Source: Hysterium pulicare CBS 123377
Lineage: Eukaryota; Ascomycota; Dothideomycetes; Hysteriales; Hysteriaceae
DNA length: 63,975 nt
Reading direction: 5' to 3'
Assembly: GCA_000467715.1 (NCBI GenBank)
Contig: AJFK01000332.1
Coordinates: forward strand, 1 to 63,975
Position numbers and translations under genes: made by a program. Of this stretch, positions 23,637 through 34,664 are shown in pieces. The number at the start of each line of letters is the position of its first letter. Position 1 is the stretch's first letter. The notes beneath the pieces were generated by a model. That model had not been told where the DNA came from and ran no database searches. It saw only the letters and a program-made list of their open reading frames with translations.

Positions 23637-25992
23637 TCACAATTCCACCTCCTCTCCGGCATCCATCCTAGCAGATATCAGACCTCCAAGCTCAGCCCAG
23701 CTCAATCCCAAACCAAGAGCAGCTTTGTATGCCAGATCGCGAGTCATGGAGCTTGATTCTATAGTGTGCTCTGGAGCTGGAGAAGGTGGAGGAGAAGAGG
23801 AAGTCGATTTGGAATTTGTGGCGATTGAGTCCGGTACGGGAGGAAGAGTTATAATAGGTAACTGCGCATTGGCAGGACCGTCAGCGATTGGGATCACAGT
23901 CTCTTCGATTATACCCGGGGTGAAGAACTCGGTGGAATGAATCGAAGGAGAAGCTGGCTCGGCCTGGCTGCTACCGCGCCATGGTATGACCGTTACCTGG
24001 GAATCTGAATCCTGCGTGGTTTGGGTCTTTCCCGAACTGTCCGCTCGACCACGCTTGGTGATTTTCGATCTTTCTTCTCGCTCCTCGTATAACATCATCA
24101 TTTCAGTGTCATGACGAAAGGTGTCAGAACTGCAAAGATGACCGAAGAGAGAGCGAATGCTGAGAGCTGGTGTCCAAATATTACGGTCCACTGCACAGGG
24201 ATATATATCGCGTGGTTTAAAAGCGTCGACCAGAGTGCAGAGCTCGGAATATGAAGAGTGACGAGAATAAGGAAAGGTGATGCGGCGGCTTTGATCTCGA
24301 TCTTGAGTCCGTAGAGCATCCGTCACTGAGACATGCGACGAAAGTATCGAAATGAGTGTCTGCAATGATAATTTATCTCCCTTACCGTCAATTTCACCCT
24401 CTAAGATCTGACTCGGAACATTGCCTTGAAGCGATAACGAGGCATTCGCATCATTGATTGAAGACGCAAGTAGCGCGAGCACTTTGGCTAACAACTCTGC
24501 ATCTTGGATTTTATCCACGCACAGCTGCATCAATCGCCCTATAACGTCTGCATCTCGGGTTTCGAGATCAACAGATTGATCTAGATCACCCTTGCCACCT
24601 CCCGCACCGAGTTCGGCAATTTCAGATCCATTGGCTCGGGTGACGATCGGTATGATGTGTACGACATTTTCGTTCCCGTCAATCACGGGGCACGACATCC
24701 CTTGTTCGCAGCTGTGCAGACGGACGTTGGGCTGTTCGGTCAAGCAACCTGGGTTGAAGTGGTTACCAAAGGAGAACCCACATAGCGCTGGTGCTTCTCT
24801 AGCAATGAGAGCCGTGTCCTTGGTCGAGATTGACTTGTAGATGCGCCAGCGATATCTGTCAAGGTGAATTTGACATTGAAGAAATGAAGATAGCGCAATC
24901 CAGACATTCTCGTAACCGAATGTCCATGAGTGAAAGTAGAAGATTGTGTCTTCGGGATATTTGTCCACTTTCTCTAGTATCTCGCGAATGCCCTCAGCTT
25001 TGGAAGGGAACTCTCTGTATGGTTCTGCTTTGGTTGCGAAGGTGGTGTCCAGATAGATGCAGTCTAAATATCGTCCAGGAAGAGTATACTGGACCAATAT
25101 CGGATTTTGTACGAGCGAGTTCACCCACCATGTTTCTGCTCTTATATCTCCTGTATAGAGTATAGCATTCCCACTGCCTTCTATGAGAAACATAACAGCT
25201 CCTACACAATGATTAGCATCGAAAAGAGTCACCCGTATGCTATTTCTTGGAGCAAGCTCAATCGTTGTGGGCGTTTCTAATGGAAGGACTTTGAGGATAG
25301 GTTTCAAGCGTCTGTAATCCCATTCGTGGCATTCTAATATTCCATTCGAGAGGTTCAGACGAGTATGATATTTCTCAAGGCGCAGCAAGATCTGGAAGCT
25401 ATTAGTGAATCGTCTTAGACTGCGTAGCTAGGTACTGTTCAGAGGTCGCAAATCTAGATGTAAAGTTGACGGATGATTTTGACACTGTGATACTGTCTAA
25501 ATGGCGACAGCTCACCATGGCGACTTCGGCGTCTAGGGCGGTCAGGTAATGTCTTCGCGGGTCATTGTAAGATGCTACTCGTGTAACGACCTGTAACAGC
25601 GGGGACTCGATGCAGAGCCCCAAAACTGGAGCCTTCGACCCAATGGCATCTTCTTCAAGGATGAAATCAAAGTGTGATTCGAGCCACGACTGAATGATGA
25701 ATCTGCAGGAGGCTGCAATTGGGTGCATAATTTTCGATCTCAACCAATCGACTCACCTCCCGCGTGGCCGACGAACAGTACACGAAGGGACTTCTCATCG
25801 CGGCCAGACCTGTAAGATGGTCGCTATGAACATGGCTTAAGAAGCAAGCAAGTGGAGGTCTATTGTCGAGGATGCGAAAATGATCGATACCTCAAACACC
25901 ACGTCAGGCCTTTGTCTCGCCTGGAAGAGTTGCGGGCAATCAATCTTACGGATATCTGGGAACTCCGATACGATGCCATTGAACGTTGACAT
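23637..25992 (-). CDS. SNM1/Artemis-type metallo-beta-lactamase DNA repair nuclease
   Basis: Exons on the minus strand: 25992-25950, 25890-25757 and 25391-23637 (643 codons). The start MSTFNGIVSEFPDI is a typical opening of fungal Artemis-like proteins. The metal-binding HVHSDHL (H34, H36, D38, H39) lies in exon 2. DANHCVGA (H120) and YTGDIR (D141) follow in exon 3, then the beta-CASP motif FHSWTFGYENVW. The usual DANHCPG has V for P. The C-terminal 300 residues are Ser-rich and poorly conserved. Such enzymes trim crosslinked or hairpin DNA ends in the nucleus. The second intron, 25392-25756, is about 365 bp, far longer than any other here, and holds a 114-codon open frame. Its splice ends are set by the family match on both sides. 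Confidence 0.85.
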
Positions 25993-27481
25993 TGCGGGCG
26001 CCGCTAGAGCAGGAGTACGGTAGGACCAACCAACGATGGGAGAACACAGGATGACATTGGCGGCAGATGGGGATGTTGGTGGTGGCGGAGGAAGTTTCTT
26101 TGAGAGAGATGAGGCGGTTCAGATGGTACCTAAAAACGCGACATCGCCAGGTCATGTGCAGTCCACTCTGTCTTTCGCGAGGTGGATCGAAAAGAGCTTC
26201 CTGTTCCTGCAAATGGGTCCCGAGTCCTTTGGCAGCTGGGCTTCGCATGCGGCAAATGGCGGCGTTTTCTATCCGTTTGCCTTGGCCTGCAGTGCACATG
26301 TACAAGAATCGGACACTGGACTACGTCCCTGCCCAGCCAAAAGACCATTGCTAGCATTCATTTCGAATATGGTCGAGTCTGCGGCCATGTCCACCAACTA
26401 CAGCCAATCCATGCGGCGATACCGAGACTCCATGGCCAGCAAGTCAGGGAACGGGCTATTCGTAGCCACTCAGCGGCTCAAGCATTTGTCCGCCGGGGGT
26501 CAGATGGCATTCGTTAGTTTGACATGTTGGACACACCACCTCACTACTAAGACACCGAATTTGCTCTCTTGCATCTGATGCCCATATGATAGGCGTTGGA
26601 AGCTGGTCAACACATGCAGCAGTCATGGCCAGCCGATGGTGAATGGAGGCGGGGTGGGCGGGAGAGAGGAGCATCCAACGGCTCTCTCTGCCTAGGTTGA
26701 AGAGGGTCTAGGCATGCACCACCACCACTGCACGCAAGAAAAAGGGCCGCCCTCTGCTGGGGTCTCTTGCTGCAGCGATGCGCCTAGTCGGGTCCCATCG
26801 TTCCCCCCGGCGCATTGAGGATGATATTCCTGATGGATTATAAGTCCAAGGCGGTGTACCTGATGCCATTTCCCGCTCCCCTTCTTTTTCTTCCCGAGTG
26901 CTGGTGGCTGCCCTGACTCTCCGCCGCCGCGCCCTGCATACCCTCCCTCTCTCCTTTTTGCAACTCTGGGACGGCCAGCCGCAGCTTTATATTACTCCAT
27001 CCGCCGACACGGCACCGAAACCACCAAGGCTGCCGTCCTTTGGTCCTGCTGAAACGTCGACGCGAGCCAGCACCACTGCGAGAGTCTACGCTTCATAATA
27101 GCCCCATTCCAGAAGCCTGAAGGACACGAACCTCCGTTCGAACGACATCTCTTCGTTTCACCTACCTGGGCACAGTCAGCTCGGGTGAAGTGGGATTCTG
27201 GTGCAGCCGCGTTGCCATCATTTACCAGAAGCAAAATCTGCCAGAAAGATCCGGGTGACAAAGCTGAGGCTGGGAAAGCAAGCAACGCGTTCATCCAAGA
27301 CGAGACACGAGTCACGTTCCAAAGCTCCATCAGGACCGGAACCCACAACCAAGTAACCTTGGAACGCACCTTCCAGTCCTTTCCGTTAGGCAATCGTATT
27401 TCAGCTCTGCAATCAAAGCCGCATTTCCGCCCATAATTCGACACCAACCCTCAACACCACGTCGGCCTCCACCATTTCGAG
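25993..27481. other. Divergent intergenic region
   Basis: It lies between the nuclease start (minus) and the next gene (plus). Many overlapping ORFs occur in GC-richer DNA, but none has a recognisable domain. It is taken as two promoters and leaders. Confidence 0.45.
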
Positions 27482-28273
27482 ATGCACCGCAAACACCCGA
27501 TCAGCGTCTTAGTCTACAACGAGCTTTTCCCCAATCCTCGTCCCGAAGATCCAACCTCCTTCTCCGCACATCTCAGCAAGAACCTCGTCGGCGAAGTCCG
27601 CATCGAAACAGCCACCTTCTACGGTTCTCTCGACACTATCGAAGCCCGCTACCCGGGCCTCAACTACGCCTACACACCTCATCGCAAGCGACTAGGGCGA
27701 TTCCCGCACCACGCTCGACTCTTCAAGGCATTCGACAATCTAGGCTTGACGGACCACGAAATCCAGGGCTTCTGCAGATGGGAGGGCACACTATGGGCGC
27801 GGGAAAGATATGAGCGGGATGAGGGCGTCAAAGTTAGGGATACAACAGGCATGGAGATCGGAGAGTGGGTTGACAGGCGAAGGACCCGAGCACCACAGAA
27901 TAAATCCATAAATGTGAAGACAGATATCGAGGTTGCGATTGAGGAGGTGCCTTCTCAGCAGCACCAACATTCCGCGGATCAAATGATGGATGAACAGATG
28001 TTGGATGAAGAGGAGGAAGAAAGTGACGACGAAGGCGAAAGCGTCGGATACGAGCTCAATCAGAGACTCATTGAAGCGGCTGCGATGCGTGAACAGGGCG
28101 TCTCTGTGGTCATGGATCCGCTTTGGGAACAATATCTGAAGGAGGCGCAGGAAAGAGGGGAATTGGGGATTCCCACCGCGAGACCTCAGCTTGTGGGTGC
28201 TGGTGTTGGACAGACGCAGACGAGTCCTATGCCGTTAAGTCAGCATTTTGGTCCGCCTGCTGCGTCGGCCTAG
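27482..28273 (+). CDS. Conserved fungal hypothetical protein
   Basis: One exon, 263 codons, from the ATG at 27482. The first 130 residues look globular and ordered, with blocks such as FKAFDNLGLTDHEI and CRWEGTLWARERYERDEG, followed by RDTTGMEIG. That style is familiar from uncharacterised Pezizomycotina proteins. Residues 150-190 are Gln/Met-rich and then strongly acidic (a run of Glu and Asp). A second ordered block follows, WEQYLKEAQERGELG. No signal peptide or membrane helix is present. I cannot assign a function. Coding character is clear from frame length and conserved-looking blocks. Confidence 0.75.
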   Translation: MHRKHPISVLVYNELFPNPRPEDPTSFSAHLSKNLVGEVRIETATFYGSLDTIEARYPGLNYAYTPHRKRLGRFPHHARLFKAFDNLGLTDHEIQGFCRWEGTLWARERYERDEGVKVRDTTGMEIGEWVDRRRTRAPQNKSINVKTDIEVAIEEVPSQQHQHSADQMMDEQMLDEEEEESDDEGESVGYELNQRLIEAAAMREQGVSVVMDPLWEQYLKEAQERGELGIPTARPQLVGAGVGQTQTSPMPLSQHFGPPAASA

Positions 28274-28586
28274 CACTCCCTCCATCTCCTTCTCTTCATT
28301 TCTCTGAATATTCTCGTTTCGATGCATGAGGCATACGCCCTTTTCCTTTACCCGTTCTACACACTTATTTGGTAATGATTACCCAATATGTTTTCATGGC
28401 ATTTGAGGATGCACAAGCACATTAAATTTGCGTTAGCACACGGGGTTCATCCACGAAATCGAATTCTGCTTCCACTTCCACATGGGCCAACCACAACGGA
28501 GTTCTGGAACATGGCATATGAAGCAAAGGAGTAATACCCGGTTATGGGCTCTGTTCGGCTTCGGGAGCGCTTTTTTGGGGGGCTTC

Positions 28587-28610
28587 AGCCTAGGTAGGAG
28601 CCTAGGTAGG
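28587..28610. repeat. Tandem 12-mer AGCCTAGGTAGG x2
   Basis: Two perfect adjacent copies of AGCCTAGGTAGG. The core CCTAGGTA also occurs near 43040 and, in part, elsewhere in the window. Confidence 0.85.
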
Positions 28611-29209
28611 ATCGGGTAGTATTGTAGATAGTTGAAGCTGAGATAGAGACAAACTTGGAATGTTCTTATTTTCATGGTGGGACACCTTGACATTTGGGAA
28701 AATACAACTTGGTATGATGGTATGTGAAGCCAGTCAGGTCTCCTATGCACCCATCGTTCACAATATTTACACGTCCGTCGTTCACACTTTCCCCTTCATT
28801 TCGATGCTCGTCCACCATGTCAAATAACGCGACATATGTCAAACTGACCTGAGGAGAGATCTCTTTATCTCTTTTGCTCTATTCATAGAAGCAGCTAATC
28901 ATCATTGATGAGAAAGATAACCTCTACGAGCTTTTTATTGGTAAACTTCCTACTGACAACTTCTCAACAGCTGAGCGCGGCACAAAGCACTTGCTACTGC
29001 TGTCAAAGAGAACAAGACCGTTAATCGTACGCTCCGCTCAAGACAAAACCCAGCAAGCTTCAGCGAATTTATCGGCACGTTGTAAGACGAGCACAGATAG
29101 AGCTTGCTGCAAATGGAGCAATTACGATCTCATTCTCCCGGGTCCATCTCCAAAGCCATGGTCTCTGAGTCTACTTGCCAGCTCGGCAGAGATCCCTAAG
29201 GACCTCCCT

Positions 29210-29345
29210 CTAATCGTTAGCATTGCGAGCGTCTCTACGACCATCCCTTCAATAACCAGCATCGCGAACATCCCTACGACCGCCAGCATCCCGAGTCTCC
29301 CTTCAATCTCGAACTTTACGAGCGTCCCTTCGATTGAGACATCGC
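29210..29345. repeat. Imperfect tandem repeat of about 27 bases
   Basis: Units built on GCGA(A/G)C(A/G)TCxCTACGACC and CATCCCTTCAATxxCCAGC recur several times. In the plus strand they read as Ser/Ile/Thr/Pro-rich periodic peptide, in the minus strand as hydrophobic. No gene is tied to it. Confidence 0.5.
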
Positions 29346-29639
29346 GAAGGAGCGAACAACCTTTCTGCAAATAACGAAGGAGGGGACATGATTGGCGAAG
29401 GGGCGAATACCTTTTCCAAAGAAGGGAACAATCTGCGAGGTATTCGGATGTGGGATGCTCAACGGTATCTCTACTATCGGGTTGGAGATGCCATTATCGT
29501 CTATACGACATTCTAGAGTCCCAAGTACAGGCCAAAGAAACCGACCACTCGATTCGAGATCACCGAGCTATGGACGCTGAACCCACGATGGCAACAGTTG
29601 ATCTCGTCGTCGCTGCCGAATCCGCCGAGGCACAGGCAC

Positions 29640-30248
29640 ATGGAGATTGTCAGGACTAAAATCAAGAAAGATTTGGAGCAATACTCCGATAGAGCAAAGC
29701 GCAACAAAACACGCTGTAAGTATTCCCAACCCCCATCTCCAATTCTGATTCCTTGCTAATCCCGTTGCAAGATGTAACTGTCGACTTCGCCAGGCACGAA
29801 TCAAGGCTCTCGGCTACTCTCAGAGCTTTCAAGCTTTTTTTACCCAGGTAGATTTCTTCAAAAAGCACCAGGCACTAATTCCTACGCGGGATGGAAATGC
29901 TCGAAGTGTCTCCGTGCTGGAAAGGATCCAAAGGAACATTGGGAGGATGTTCATCGTGGTGAGCGTGATGAGGTAATGCTAGTATCTTCCATGCCACAAT
30001 ATAAAAATCTACATCTCCTCATCCTCCAACCACTTATAACTCAGAGGAGCTGCAGCACATACTCGAAATCCCTCGTTCTACGGTGCCTTCTTCCTGCATA
30101 TCGCAATGCACCTCTGCACCCCCTTTCGAAGCCACTTCGCATCACTAAACCAAGCCAGTGCCCATACCCTGCAGCATACTCCTACCCTGCATACCTTGGC
30201 ATGGATATAGTAATAAATCTTTTTGATGCGGTTAAGAAGTCGATTTGA
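29640..30248 (+). CDS. Possible small protein with a Cys2-His2-like motif
   Basis: ATG at 29640; exons 29640-29715 and 29794-30248 join in frame through a 78 bp intron with donor GTAAGT and acceptor CCAG, giving 176 codons. The frame is also open upstream to 29517, so the true 5' end may lie further out. The first part is basic (RTKIKKDLEQYSDRAKR). Near 29889-29950 it reads G-W-K-C-S-K-C-L-R-A-G with H-W-E-D-V-H soon after, a C-x2-C ... H-x4-H arrangement that could bind zinc. The last 90 residues are not convincing and an earlier end by splicing is possible. Function is unknown. Confidence 0.3.
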
Positions 30249-32298
30249 AGGAGTTGATAATAAGGGATTAGGCCGAATCTCCATAGTTCTGTAAGTACAG
30301 TTAGCTTGATATCTCTGCAAATCTAAAGTCGCCGATGTAAGGCCCCTGCGAAAGGAAGATTGGAAGTATTTGGCTTTCCACATGACTAGTACTGCCGCTT
30401 TCAAAGAGCAATCGACTGCTGTACTAATAGTGTAGAAGTACCTCTGATGACTGCCGATATCGCAATAGCCCGACTTCCTCAGCATCCGTCCACCACATTG
30501 TTGCATACCAAATGTTCTAATATCGGCGGGGCAGCTACCCGTCCAACTTTAGCTTGAGAACTTAGATATTGAAGCAGATTAGTATTGAGAGGTCTACAAT
30601 ATATCATGCGTATTAATTCCTTCTTAATAGAAATATCTAAGATTCTTCCCATTCAATATCATGGGTAAATCAAAAGGTATTCTAAATAGATTTGATAGGG
30701 ATTGGAAAGCCATTTGCGTCTCTTTGCTGAGCTCAAACGCGTTCCGCAGACCGCGGTAAACATATCTTTGGCAATATAGCTTAGACAGCGGGGCTCGGGG
30801 CCTGCGTAAGCTATTGTAGCCTCCAAGTATTTACAACTGTAGAACTATTGGTCTTGGGCTCTCTGCTGTTATAATGGCTTTGGTGTCAATCCGGGTGACC
30901 CTTCCGTATCAAGTACCTCCTCCTTCCAATTCCTAAACTTGGGTGTTATGTTGGGTCCTAACGCCGTGGGTACGGTCGAAAATATGTAGTCCTACGCTAC
31001 TGTACGGATCAGCATTGCAGAGAACCGTGGTTGTGAGATAGCATATAGAAGGTTGTAGTTAAAAGTGACCGTGGACGGGGAGTACCTTAGTATTTGCCTT
31101 GACGTACATAAAAGTCTATAATCTATGTCAATATAGATTTAGGGAGGATACTTTACAACCTGTAGAGCTGGACCGGGTTGCGTGACGTGAACTGTCTTCG
31201 GGAGGGCGCGTAGAGGTCAATTGTGATATGCTGGAACCTTGGGTCCTGAAGGCCTGGATTTATGCCCGCCACCATGATTAGTTTTTCAGTGCCGGTGTAA
31301 ATAGCTGAGAGACTTACCTAGTTTGGCGCGCTGAGTCTATGACAGATGGGGAAGATGAAGAGTAATCGGGAGCTACACATTTCCTCTGGTATAAGAATGC
31401 ATGCCCGCTCTCATCTAGATACTTAAAGAAGCTTATAGTCTTAGCTCAAGCCTGTTGTGAAGTCTTTCAGGGTCTCCATATCTTGCTTCTAGGCTCCAGT
31501 TGTATTTCTCATGTGGATCAGTAAGAAGAATAGGACCCTTTTTATTCATACCTAGTACATACAAACTAGAGTTATGCTTCGTGAATGTTTGGAGTTATGC
31601 TTACTCCTAGAAAGGTTCTTATGCTACCTCTGCACAGCTCAATTGAACTCGGTGAGAAGGCTTCAAAGTGAAAGCGTGCTTGATGTCCAACTTGATTTTA
31701 ACTTTAGATGATAACTTAGTTTAGGGCATATAAGAAAAAGAAAAAAATATAAATATAGTATATTAGTAATTAACATGTAGTTGTTTGTATGCAAAGGACT
31801 ATATGTACAGTCCGCTTTCGGATGCCAAACTTTCCTACGTGGAATTGAGAGACTACTCTTGACTATAATTAAAGCCACAGGCTTACAAATCTGTCACGAA
31901 TATTACTAGCAACTAACAAGCGTACGGGCTTCAGAACTATGAAGGTAGACTTCTTCAATGCTAATTCTATTCGACGACAGATGAGTGTTCTACTTGATTA
32001 CCACCCATGCCTTTACTAGGCAGGTAACCTCTGCCACAGCTCTGGCCAGTTTATCCCATACCAATACCTTCTTCGCCAGTTGTTTCCTGAGTCTTCGCAA
32101 AGACCCACACTTGTCATCCAGACTGAGAAGGTGCGCGATATTGCTGAGCTTCCTCTTCGACGATTTTACCATATGAGGCCCCAGGTTCCTAATTCAGAAC
32201 TGTTAGCCAGAAACCAGACAGCAACTCTTGCCCGACCGTCTGTCCGATATGCTCATATATCCATCATTTCATCGAAATATCCCTTAGATGGCACCGTC
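30249..32298. other. Gene-free, AT-rich stretch
   Basis: Two kilobases without a supported gene. ORFs are short and stops are dense in all frames, with TA-rich tracts (for example around 31680-31780). It may be an old mutated mobile element, but no transposase or reverse-transcriptase motif could be read. Confidence 0.45.
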
Positions 32299-33178
32299 TC
32301 AAAGCCTCCGGCCCCCTAAGCCAGCCAACCCAGAGCCTCTCTTCGCGCTTCGGACCCACCTACCGGTACTCTCCTGATCAACATCCATAGCATCACCGCC
32401 CTGTCCGTCATCTCCGTAGCCTGCGCCGCGCTTGCCAGATCCCTTTTCTTCGAGGGCCGCCATCGTAATTTCGAGTCCTCTGTCTCGCTTCCGTCGCTCT
32501 TTCTCCCGCTGTACAGCTGCCTTTTTGACTGCTGCCATCTGCTTGTCAAGATCTGTGAGGGCGTCTTCGCATCGTTGGCTCCAAGTCGTGAGAGTTGATT
32601 GCAGGGCTGGTAAGCTACCGGGGGCGAGGTCTCGGAGGGGGGCGACGGAGGTGACATTTACATTGCCATGGGCTGGGTCAAGAGTTGCAGTCAAAAGGGA
32701 AGAGTAGATCGCTTTTGTGACGAGCTCTTCGAGGGCTCGTGGTGAGGGGAGCGATAAGGCAGTCATGAGGTGGTTGTATGTGAGGGTGCTGTGGGAGCGG
32801 GCGAGTGGTAGTAATGAGAGGAGAAGAAGCTTCTGTTGCTGAACTGCACTGAGTTTTGGTAACGATGGGTTTGCTGAATTGCCACGTCAGCCTTGGTGGC
32901 CCAAAACTTAACATGTGCAGTCAGTCTGGAGCTCGCTCACATTTGTAGTCCGACCATGTTCCCCAAGCAAATATCTCTAGAAGAGCGAGGTAAGGAGAAT
33001 ATTCTTCAGACTTTCTTAATGATTGAATGTTCGGCGTCTGTAGTAGTTCGGCGAAGACATATGTATTTGGTGCTGAGGTAGCTTGGGTGACCAGGTCGGC
33101 TGCGGCGCGGGGTGAATTTGCGGATTTGGAGAGAGCTACGAAAGGCTCTAGAGCATTGAGAGCACGTGTCTGCTCCAT
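32299..33178 (-). CDS. csn7: COP9 signalosome subunit 7 (PCI domain)
   Basis: Exons on the minus strand: 33178-32941 and 32873-32299 (270 codons); the 67 bp intron join gives W-S-D-Y-K-S-N-P-S-L-P-K-L. Features are an N-terminal helical repeat with LLEIFAWGTWSDY, the PCI winged-helix segment L-P-K-L-S-x-V-Q-Q-Q-K-L with YNHLMTALSLPSPRALEELV, then a coiled coil (about 190-225, K/E/R-rich) and a Gly-rich tail. These match CSN7, a subunit of the COP9 complex that removes Nedd8 from cullins and, in fungi, links light and development. The ATG at 33178 was chosen because family similarity starts there. A frame extension upstream starts at a TTG. Confidence 0.82.
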
Positions 33179-34664
33179 GATAGCCTCGAAGCTGGAGTTT
33201 TCTGTGGGCTGGTTCGTAGAGAGTTTCAATGGAGTGGAGTGGAGTGTAGTGGCTTTCGCGGTTGTGGGATGTATTTCAGTCAACAGCTGCCCGTCACAAA
33301 GATGGCCTTGGCGCTATCGGCCGGAGATGAGATTAGATTAGATCTTTTTCACGTGCTTCATCCTATACAATACAGTTCACTTGTTCTGGTTGGCACAACT
33401 TCCAGCATGTTGTGAGAGTCTGAGATGATGGGGCTATCTGAGCAGTTTTTCTGATATTCTTATCTCTGCTCATATCATAACAGTTCACCTTAGTGCATGA
33501 TTGTTTCCTTTGCAACCTTGGAACCAGGACAAAGGAAAGCCACTGTTGCTGCTACTCAATTCCGCATCTCGTATAAGCTTGAACATCGAGCTGGTAAAAG
33601 CCAAGAATGGGTCTTGCGCGGTAGGCTTCACGAGGACTTCATGTCTTAACCTCTGCTAAAACAGGCCGGAGCTGGCCTAACTGTGGATTCGTATTCTCTA
33701 CAGGACTCGGTGTCCGAGCCTTGACAGTCTCGGCAACTGTTCAGCAATGATGTTCAGCAATGATAGCTCGTTCCTCTCTGCGCCCGTTCATAGAAAGCGC
33801 ATGGTGGCGCTGCCGCAGATAACGATGCCTGTCAATTGTGTAACCCGGGCTTGTTGGACATCTGCTTCTCCGGTCTTGAAACATCTCGACATACAAAGGG
33901 AGGTCGAACCAGCATTGACGATCACGGAAGATTGGGAGAACTACTTGATCAAAGCAGAAGACAGATAGCAGTGGTCCAGAAGAGGGCCAGGCGCAGGGCC
34001 CCTTGTAGTGATAGTGTTGGTACCTGCAGCTGGGAGTGTCGAGTTCGAGGTGCAGCGCCAAAAGACAGCGGTGCTGAGACGAAGGAGGTAGGAAATCATA
34101 CGTTGGTAAAACACGTCCCGGTTTCGCCTGCGGTGGGATAAGCCAAGCCTAAAACAAAGCTTGGATCGCTTGTCCTTCTTGGAGAAGTGATAAATCAAAG
34201 CCGGTGACAATTCTTTTGGCCTCACGAGAAGCCTCATTCTTCTTTGCATCCTTCATCCAATTCTTTCTCAGGTGCAGCTGGCTGTCAAGCGGCGCTGGTC
34301 AGGTCACCGTAAACCCCTTTCGTTTCTAGCGGGGCCTGTAGTTCCGGCATCAAATCGGTTCCCCGACCAAGGTGGCTTATTGAACACTTCTATTATTACT
34401 GTCGTGATCCTACGCCCCGGAAGCTGGCCTTCTTTGCTTGTTGATATCCTTAATTCTTACCCTCATCCATCATTTCTCTCGCTGCTTTCTCGCGCTCGCG
34501 CCATCGCTCCTTTGTAACCTACTGTCTTTGTAATCGCTCAACCCTGCGCCATATATAATCACAATATCCTTCCGCCACTCCGTACCAAATCTGGCAACTA
34601 TAGAGTAAGACAAGCCCTTTGTGGGCCACAGTACTCCACCCTCCATCCGACAAACCTCGCCATC
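33179..34664. other. Divergent intergenic region
   Basis: It lies between CSN7 (minus) and the copper ATPase (plus). Short ORFs only. The final 300 bases are pyrimidine-rich and are the likely ATPase promoter and leader. Confidence 0.45.

Larger units (their letters stand above)
28274..29516. other. Intergenic region with short repeats
   Basis: No gene recognised. It contains a tandem 12-mer (28587-28610) and an imperfect tandem repeat (about 29210-29345), listed separately. Confidence 0.45.

Noticed and set aside
23503-23940. 145-codon forward frame
   Set aside because: Overlaps the conserved end of the nuclease gene antisense, with low complexity only.
26036-26578. 180-codon forward frame between nuclease and hypothetical gene
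   Set aside because: No domain, overlapped by frames on both strands, in a divergent promoter region.
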